Assembly (NCBI GenBank): GCA_008933995.1
Contig: WARS01000036.1
Coordinates: forward strand, 19,825,285-19,889,284
Origin: Datnioides undecimradiatus
Lineage: Eukaryota > Chordata > Actinopteri > Lobotiformes > Datnioididae
Length of the DNA: 64,000 nt
Reading direction: 5' to 3'
A model generated the notes under the pieces. That model saw only the letters and a program-made list of their open reading frames with translations, did not search any database and was not told the origin of the DNA. This document shows, one piece after another, positions 56,701 through 64,000 of this stretch. The first letter of the stretch is position 1. Every line of letters begins with the position of its first letter. A program made the position numbers and the translations under genes.

Positions 56701-59700
56701 TAACACACACCGCGGCACCGAGAAGAGACAGATGTCGCGACTCCGACACAGTTACGCAACACGCAGAGAGCGCCCTTACCCCGGAGATCGGGACTCCTGC
56801 AAGAGAGCTGGATTTCTGTGGAGAGGAGAGAGAAACACGTGGTCAGAGTTTGGACACACGAGAGCTGATTCGCTTTAAAACACACGATGGGAACACTGAA
56901 GTCTGGTGACAGAGACAGGATGCACAGGATGCACAGGTGTCTGCCGGCCTCACTTCTTGCCAGACTCCATTATAATAATGCTTATTTTAACAGATAATGC
57001 ACGAATCATAATGAAAGTCATCATTTCAGACGGTCTTTGTCTCTTGAAAGAAGGCTTTTCATTTCGGCTGATGTTTGCATCTGCTGGATCAGTTCATTCA
57101 TGTTTTAAATGAGCCGAGCTCAGACGTTAAACACAAACAAACAAACAAAATCTTATATCACGGTCTTCTTATGGTTTATTACAGTAATTATGTTGCTTAT
57201 CGGTCTATTATGATAACTTTATATATAATGTTATTAAGATCTGTGTGATTGGACTTAAAACATGAACGCTGACACCCCCCCCGATAAAACAATCGATGAT
57301 TCATTCTGTTATCGGCGCAAATTTCCAGCTTAACGTAATAAATTCACATGATGCAACATTCCTGTGTAATCACAGCCAGGCAGAGCGTTTTACCACCTAA
57401 CAGGGAAGTGACTATCACCGAGGTCATCACCTGATCAGCTGGAGCAACTCCTCACCATGACACACCAGCACTGCAGACAGTTGCTTTGCTCTGGTTGTTG
57501 CAATCTGACAATTTGAATAGAAGTTCTCAGGCTCGTTTGCGCTGAAATGTGCTGTTGCAAACATCAGGATAACGCAGCAAAGCAGGAGGACGTCTCCTCT
57601 TATGATGTCTGTTGATTTCTTTTAGTTGCAGGGAGCTGGTCTGTGAATATGAGCTGTGATCTGAGGTAACAGTCATTAAACTGAGGAAAACAAACCAAGC
57701 TGCCACAGTGGACAGCAGGCCAAGGTGCACGTTGCATAAAACAGGTTTAACGCATAAAGGCCGCGTTGTGGTCACAGAGATAAGATACAAACACGGGCCC
57801 GTGATAACAGAGCCGCTGTTTACGTGAGACGTGGACACTCATCTGCGTTTGGACCCGAGTGTTTCTGTGTGATTTCAGTGAATTCATGTGTGCTGCGAGG
57901 TTAAATTACTGTTTTTCATAAAGGAGTCTGGTGCATTTCAACAGCGCAGCAGGAAAGTGCTGTCTGACAGCGCGGAGTGAGGTAAAGCGGATATTTGAAG
58001 GCGTCAGGGATCGGTCTCGTTCATTGTTTAGCTTCCTGCACCAGCACCTCTGCTGCTCCTCCAAACTGGGAGCGTGCTAACCTCCATCTACTGCAGCTGA
58101 GACACAGATCATGGAGACAAACCTCATGCAACCCGCCTTAAAAACCCTGAACTATCCCTTTAACTGAAGAACCGTCATCATGATCCCTCAATCCAGACTC
58201 ATCCAACACAAAAACGCCATTTAAGCACATCCAGTTTGATGGAATGTGGCAGAAAACAGTAAATACCTCTGAAACATCCAAACAAAACAAATAAAACCAG
58301 CCGCACGCACGAGTGTTTGTCTCCCCTGACGTTTACGTTTCAGCTTTTTTTGTGAATTTATTTTTAAATCTTCTAACATTGGACATAAAACCAAAGTGGG
58401 GGAAGTCCTTCACTATCAGGACGTTATCTGCTGCTCTCATGAACCACACTCTGCATCTTATCAAGCTCTGAGGCCATTACAGTGATTCGACGCTTTCATG
58501 ACAGCGTTCGCTGGAACATTTTATGATTACGGGTAACTCTTCATTGCTGTGGATTTACGGCTCAGCTGGAGTTTAGAAGTATGTCAGGTCGAACGAGGTT
58601 TGTCTGAAAACAGTGACGGCGGAGGTTAACCCAGCTCACCATCCAGCCGTAGATCTCAGAGGAGCTCCTGACCTTGGGGAGGATTTCCATCGGGACGTCA
58701 AAGTACCTGCAACAGCAGCCGGTGGACACGGTGCAGGGTTAGGAGGCAGCAAACTAAGACCGGTTCCACTGTGCTGACTCAGTTTGAAAGCACATCACAC
58801 CACAGGAAAGATGTGTAAAGTTACCCTGTTCCTGCAAACACATGCAGTTCACCTGCTCACCTGCAGAGTTCAGGATCCCAGTCCATGGTGTGGATGTTGA
58901 AGAGCATGGTGCGACTGGCGTTTGACACGTCGGTGCAGTGCACCCCGCCGCTCCTGCCCCCCGTCAGGCACTGAGGAGAAACAACAGTGTGTGTGACAAG
59001 TGTGCGCCGCACGCTGCGAATGAAACAGGCTGTATGTACAGTTTAAAACTTAACCACGACCATGACCATTTATTTTTTTTAGATGCAACTCAGGCTAGGG
59101 TCTAATAATCTGAAAGAAGTGATGTTGTAGAAGTAAACAAGTCTCAGCCAGTGCACGGGCAGATTCATCTGCTCTCTGCTGCTGCAGCTGGGCCGGTGCA
59201 CAGTTGCAGCTCTTACCCAGATGATCCAGGAGTCCACCGTGCCAAACATGGCGCGTTCGCTCAGCACCGCCTGTCGCACTTCCTCCACGTTGTCCAGCAG
59301 CCAGCGGAGCTTCACTGCGCTGAAGTAGGTGCTGATGGGGAGGCCCGTCTTGTGCTGGGGAGGCGGTTAGAGAGTTGGTTTGGCATTAAAAGGTGCAGGG
59401 GAAACAGATGTTGATCTCTACGTTCCTCGTCCGTCTCTCACCTTCAGGTGGTTCTTGTTCTTGCCAGGCGCTTTGTTAATGAGCCTCTCCACAGTCGACT
59501 GCGTGCGCAGGTCCAGCCAAACTACAGACAGAGCAGAGCTTACACACAGAAAGGTCTCTGCTGCTCAGAGTCATTCACAAACTGCATGGATCCTGACATT
59601 TAAGGCTGTTGACGCTCACATAGTGTCTGGTTTTGGTTCATTTTAGGGGCAAAAAGGGAAATTTCACAAAAAAAGGTTCAAGAACATTAAAAACTGTCTT

Positions 59701-60206
59701 TCCTGCTGAAGTTCTGCCACATTATTCATGTTTTAAAGCCTCAGGAGGTTTAATAATGACTCTTCAGATCGAGACTGAGTTGAAATTCTGCTCAGACAAC
59801 CTCATAAAACAGTTTTATTCATTTCTCTTCTTTGAGACCTGAAGCGATAGAAAACAGGTTGTCATTACGTCACGACATGTGGCCCGGGACTGCACACAGA
59901 AACAGTAGCCTGCAGCTTGGAGGCCCAGAGGAACTAGTAGCACCAGTTTGTGTGAAACTGCACAACACCCGGCACGTTTGCCTGAAAACCACACACAGTA
60001 TGGGCACTTTAACTGCGAGGGGACACACACACTGCGCACACACACACACGTCCTACAAACTCACACTCGACACGTCACTCTCATTCCATCTATGCTGCAA
60101 CAGAGAAGCAGCCTGCAGACAAACCAGGCTTTCAAACCGATCCTAGAAGGCGTCTGGGGTGAGAATGCAAGCCTCTGTGAGCTGGTAACATTAGCGCGCA
60201 CACACA

Positions 60207-60261
<55 letters not shown>

Positions 60262-62202
60262 GCCTCGAGTGGGCGGTGACTGCATGTGCTCAGCTCCTAC
60301 ACTGAAACATTGCCACATGGGACTGCGGGTGCTGGCGCAGGGACAGGCGTGACACAGGACACCGCAGTGTGATGCAACAGGTCCTGCACCGGGCTGTTTC
60401 CCACATGACATCATCAGTTGCTCATTTAAAGATGTTGCGGCTGAGAAACGTGGAGCGTTCGAGCCGGACGCTGCACGGAGGCTGCAGCAGAGGGATCTTT
60501 ACAAACACACTGAAAACTCTGGCTGAGTCGAGGGCGGAGGGCTAAATGATGGAACTTCCTGCCTCGTGAACTCAGACGCACTGAGTCACATGTTTGGAAG
60601 TGTTTGATTGTATATACTTAATCTGCCTAACTCCTGTACATGTCTGCCGATAAATACAGATAAACTCCTTTTCCTCCCTCTTTTAATCCATTTTAACCAC
60701 GTGACCAGTCTTAATTGTAATTATTAAATCAGACACAGGTAAAGAAGAACATTTGGCAGCGATACTTGTCCTGCTCAGGTATCGGGCACCCACCTATGGC
60801 GTTGTAGAGCGGCTCTCCGGTCTCTCTGTCCCAAATCAAGGTCGTCTCTCTCTGATTGGTCACGCCCACGGCTGAGAGAAAAGCCACAACGTAAATGTGA
60901 ATGAAACCACGCCCACGCCCTCCCTGCCAGCTTCAGCGTGTCGTTCTCCAGCTGCGGGCGGAGGCGCGGCTCACACCCACCTTTTATGTTGGAGACGTCG
61001 ATGTTGAGCCGGCAGAGTTTCTCACAGGTCCTCTCCACGCACTCGTAGACGGACTGCATGATCTCCTTGGGGTCCTCCTCCACCCAGCTGAGTGAAACAC
61101 AGACGCACGTCACGTGTCGCGTTGTGTGCTTTCACGCAAAGATGTAAACAAAACCATCAACACAGGATGAAGTGAGGCTGCGCAGCTGGACACAGTCATC
61201 GCAGCAGAGCGCCGATACACGCACTGTGCACTGCGTTTGTGCGAGGCTGCACACTGCCCCTGAAACTGACTGCGTGTGCATCATCAGTTACGGTCTGTGG
61301 CTGCTGCTGCGGATGCTACGTGTTTCCTGCTGCCTGTCACTGTGTCACTGGGTTTAGATTTACAGGGTGAAAAGTCCTTGGCACACAGCAGACAGAGGAA
61401 CCATTGTTCAAAGTGGTTCTGGGAAGACAGAAAGTAAACAGCGGCTCGACGGGGCGATGCAACCCTGCAGCATGACCTCAGCTGACCCTGCAGAGCTAAA
61501 CTGCAAAGTGCCTAATTTACACATATTACCTCTTTTATCTCCCACAGGTTACGGTGTTTATGACCGGCACTAAAGTGGACTGAGACGAACACGAGCGTCC
61601 TCATGAAACCCAGCTTTTTGTGCGTCCAATAAAATAAGAGCTGAACTCAGTTATGTTATGCAAGTCAGGTAAAGTAAGTTACACTGTAACCTCAGTGACG
61701 CAGTGAACATTCGGAGGATCGTATAATATTAGTTAGTGTTTAGCAAAAGGCTAGAATATGAAACTTTAAGATAAGCAAACAAACATCCATCCACAACATT
61801 TGCTACGTGCAGAAGCAGCTGCACCAGGAGAAGCTGCCTCTGCTGGTTTTGGCGGCTCTGCATCTCAGACTGTTGCATTACAGCGAAGCAGAGCTGCAAA
61901 GATTTAGCTGTTGAGCCAGAAGCAGTTCCCGGCTTCTCTGGAGTGAGGATCTGATGCTTTTCTATGTCAGACGTCATATCAGTCTGAACTTCTCTGGGGG
62001 TTTAAACCGTTAGACACCATTTTCTTCTGTTTTATAGACTAAACAGAGTTCACTGAAACTTGTTTTATTAAACTGTGAAGAAAAGGTGTCATTAGCTGCA
62101 GTGGCATTGTGAAGCTGGAGGAACTCACCCTTCCTTGGGGAAGCTCTGGTTGATCTCCACTTGGTGGTGACTCAACAGCTCGGCAGTTTTGGCGTTGAAC
62201 AC
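53713..62202 (-). CDS. gk: Glycerol kinase, 5' end beyond window
   Basis: Phosphorylates glycerol with ATP to glycerol-3-phosphate; FGGY kinase family. Seventeen visible exons, in transcript order: 62129-62202, 60981-61087, 60794-60871, 59442-59521, 59217-59354, 58861-58970, 58640-58706, 56780-56815, 55998-56065, 55797-55839, 55623-55703, 55438-55516, 55218-55314, 54928-55012, 54506-54626, 53931-54074, 53713-53819. Frames close over 504 codons plus stop. The exon encoding the N-terminal phosphate-binding DQGTSSTR segment is absent up to 64000. Seen, in visible numbering: glycerol-contact NQRETT (66-71), FGGY signature [11 protein letters not shown] (125-135), catalytic-base region [12 protein letters not shown] (Asp 234), YGTGCFLL, second signature GIICGLTQF, and adenine-site VDGGMTSN (399-406). 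The linker exon is 36 nt, like the short mammalian splice form. With 17 exons it is not a retrocopy. Confidence 0.95.
53834..53868. repeat. (GACA)n microsatellite
   Basis: ACAG/CAGG tetranucleotide run with GCAG interruptions in the last gk intron, beginning about 14 bp upstream (transcript sense) of the final exon. Confidence 0.9.
56816..58639 (-). other. gk intron containing MITE relic
   Basis: The largest gk intron in the window (1.8 kb). It holds the MITE-like fragment at 57880-58163, a CAAACAAACAAA run near 57134-57148 and a CCCCCC run near 57273. No microexon matching the mammalian alternatively spliced six-residue insert was recognised. Confidence 0.7.
57880..58163 (+). mobile_element. 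MITE fragment, related to 50871-51464
   Basis: Shares GAGGTTAAATTACTGTTTTT...GGAGTCTGGTGCATTT with the right arm of the intact copy (51196-51245). It ends in the same terminus, GAACTATCCCTTTAA (58149-58163). Internal sequence CCTCCAAACTGGGAGCGTGC and CATCTACTGCAG fits the same fish repeat type. The left terminus is missing or too diverged to see. Confidence 0.6.
60195..60258. repeat. (CA)n microsatellite
   Basis: Pure CA run at 60211-60258 (24 units), preceded by interrupted CACACG units, inside a gk intron. It is the longest dinucleotide tract in the window. Confidence 0.97.
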
Positions 62203-64000
62203 CTGTGGAGAAATGTCAAATAACAGATATCATAATGTAAAGGAGAGGTGGAGGAGATCGTGACAAAGAAACAAACAGTTAAAGATGGATCTTTAACACA
62301 CAGTCTCACGACACGTGCAAACTGTCATTCATCACACTGTGCACATTTCAGCATTGGACCGAGTGTATATCAAGTCTCTTGTCTGCCAGGACGGAATATT
62401 TTGCATTGTAATGTGATGTAATATGTGTTATCAGTTACAACTGCATCACAGCTGCACCATAAAACATTAATATTCTCTGTAATGTTATCGTGCTGTGTTA
62501 ATCTCATACTGTATTAACCCCGGCAGCGTGTTAATGATGAGCAGCTGCACAGAAGTCAGCGCTTCTTCTAATAAGGTAAGAGGATAAACCTCCGTGTAGC
62601 GCTACAGCAGCACGGGCCAGCGACAGCACTACTCCAGGTTGCTAGGTTGTCATTTCAACACAGTAACACGCCACACCAGGAAAAACTTGAGGATCATGTG
62701 ACCCACGGGCAGCGTCCAGCCACAGTGTAACCTTGAACTCTGCCAACTTCACGGCCCTCTGAGCGGCTGACCTCGCTGACACCGAAAGGGAAAGAGGTAA
62801 CATTCAGCTGAAGCCACAGAGCTGGAACATCATCTGCCCCGTCACAGGAGGGCAGTTTGATTTACCCCAAGTTTCCCCCCCAAGCCTGACCCAGAGAAGC
62901 TGACACTGAACACAGGCTGTGCACCATCTCCTCCGGAGAGTTTCCATACCGTCACGGATCAGCTGTCTGTCTATAAACTGTCTCTTTAAAAGGCAGAGGT
63001 TAAACACAAACACTGACAAATCAGAAGTACAGACCACAGTGTACTGACGTCACCCTCAAGGATTCAACACCAAGCTGCTTGGACTCGTTTTACATCGTAC
63101 TGCAATATGGAAACTGACAATAAACAAATGCCATGTTCATTTTCTTCTGATATATACCAAGTTTCATGACAGTCGCGATATAATATGCTGTGAAAATATA
63201 ATAAGCTCTGCTGCTCTGCACCAGACAACCTTCCGCTCTCACTGAAACGTGTAAAACAGATATATCATATCAAACCTAATGAGCATATAATGGAGGTGGA
63301 CACAATGAACACCACGCAGGCAACATTAACACATGCTCAGCAGAAATAACCTGACTTCAGCTCTGAGGTCGCTGTATCGTCGGAGCATGTGTCGTCATTG
63401 TATTTAAATGGCTTTACAAGGTTTTAACAAACTGGTGGAGGCATCAAATGCACAAAAAGTGCCTGACAAGTTAGCAGATGTCTAACTTTGAACTGAGCAG
63501 AGAGTTCCCACTGAGACAAAGGGAGAGGCAGGGAGTCTGGGTCAAGATGGCAACAGAGAAACAGGTTCCACGAGGACAAACGGGGACAGAGAACCTCACA
63601 AAAACACAGCGAACTGCACCAAAAGGCCACAAAACCACAGCGAACTGCACCAAACGGCCACAAAAACACACTGAACTGCACCAAAAGGCCACAAAAACAC
63701 AGCGAAACCAGCAGACGCCTGAAGCTAAATGAACCGTGGCAAGTAAAAACTGATTTTAACGTATTTAAACACATCAAGAGTGTAAAGATTCCATGTTTAG
63801 TATGAAATGTTCGCTCTAAGCTTCCTGAGCGTCAAAGGAAAAGGCAGGTTGTCGGATGATTACATACATATATAAATCAGCGGAGGTTAATGGAGCTTCT
63901 CTCCAGTTCTGCAGGAGTCAAGGCTCAGTCATCTTTATTTCAACACTTCCCTGAGCTTAGTCATAATCAGCACCATGACCGTCATCCATGACTCGAGGCA
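62203..64000 (-). other. gk 5' intron (partial, runs off window)
   Basis: Sequence upstream of the first visible gk exon. Translation in all frames shows nothing like the glycerol kinase N-terminus, so this is read as intron. It contains a 31-bp minisatellite (63597-63706) and is otherwise unremarkable. Confidence 0.7.
63597..63706 (+). repeat. 31-bp minisatellite, about 3.5 copies
   Basis: Units start at 63597, 63628, 63659 and 63690 (partial). Each has the form CACAAAAACACAGCGAACTG followed by CACCAAAAGGC, with one or two substitutions per copy. The overlapping 84-codon open frame is a product of the repeat and is not a gene. Confidence 0.93.

Noticed and set aside
63478..63732. 84-codon Lys/Thr/Gln-rich frame
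   Set aside because: Translation of the 31-bp minisatellite.
1..64000. CRISPR arrays, operons, prophage, toxin-antitoxin or other prokaryotic systems
   Set aside because: Spliced vertebrate genes throughout, no spaced direct-repeat arrays, no ribosome-binding sites or gene packing of prokaryotic type.

Overview
This is vertebrate nuclear DNA, almost certainly from a ray-finned (teleost) fish. It has multi-exon genes with short GT-AG introns and many CA/TG microsatellites. The repeats look fish-like: a tRNA-headed SINE, a foldback MITE ending in a CTATCCCTTTAA-type terminus, and a hAT-like CACCCCTG end. The actr3 - ddx18 neighbourhood matches the human 2q14 region that carries ACTR3 and DDX18. 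No bacterial, phage, plasmid or organelle sequence is evident.

Layout. Bases 1 to about 29,200 are a gene desert: no exon could be supported, only microsatellites, a few mobile-element remnants, and AT-rich blocks that read like conserved enhancers. Bases 29,206-41,880 hold actr3 (Arp3, minus strand, 12 coding exons, 418 aa, complete). Bases 42,550-45,040 hold a small plus-strand gene with MADF and BESS-like domains (3 exons, about 360 aa), head-to-head with actr3. Bases 45,769-50,160 hold ddx18 (plus strand, 14 exons, 669 aa, complete). Its last intron has textbook U12-type signals. Bases 53,713-62,202 hold glycerol kinase (gk, minus strand, 17 visible coding exons, 504 aa). Its first coding exon lies beyond base 64,000, so it is cut by the window edge. 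ddx18 and gk are tail-to-tail.

All exon junctions of actr3, ddx18 and gk were placed by hand. Frames close across every junction, and the lengths match the families (Arp3 418 aa; DDX18 about 670 aa; GK minus its N-terminal exon). The genes share no pathway: actin nucleation, ribosome biogenesis, glycerol phosphorylation, and a probable DNA-binding regulator.

I found no undescribed multi-gene system. The observations most worth checking are the U12 intron in ddx18, the MADF-BESS gene between actr3 and ddx18 with its upstream ORFs, a (TG)n tract in place of a polypyrimidine tract at an actr3 acceptor, a canonical G-quadruplex motif just after the actr3 stop codon, a CACGTG E-box 18 bp before the ddx18 ATG, and two octamer-rich blocks in the gene desert.
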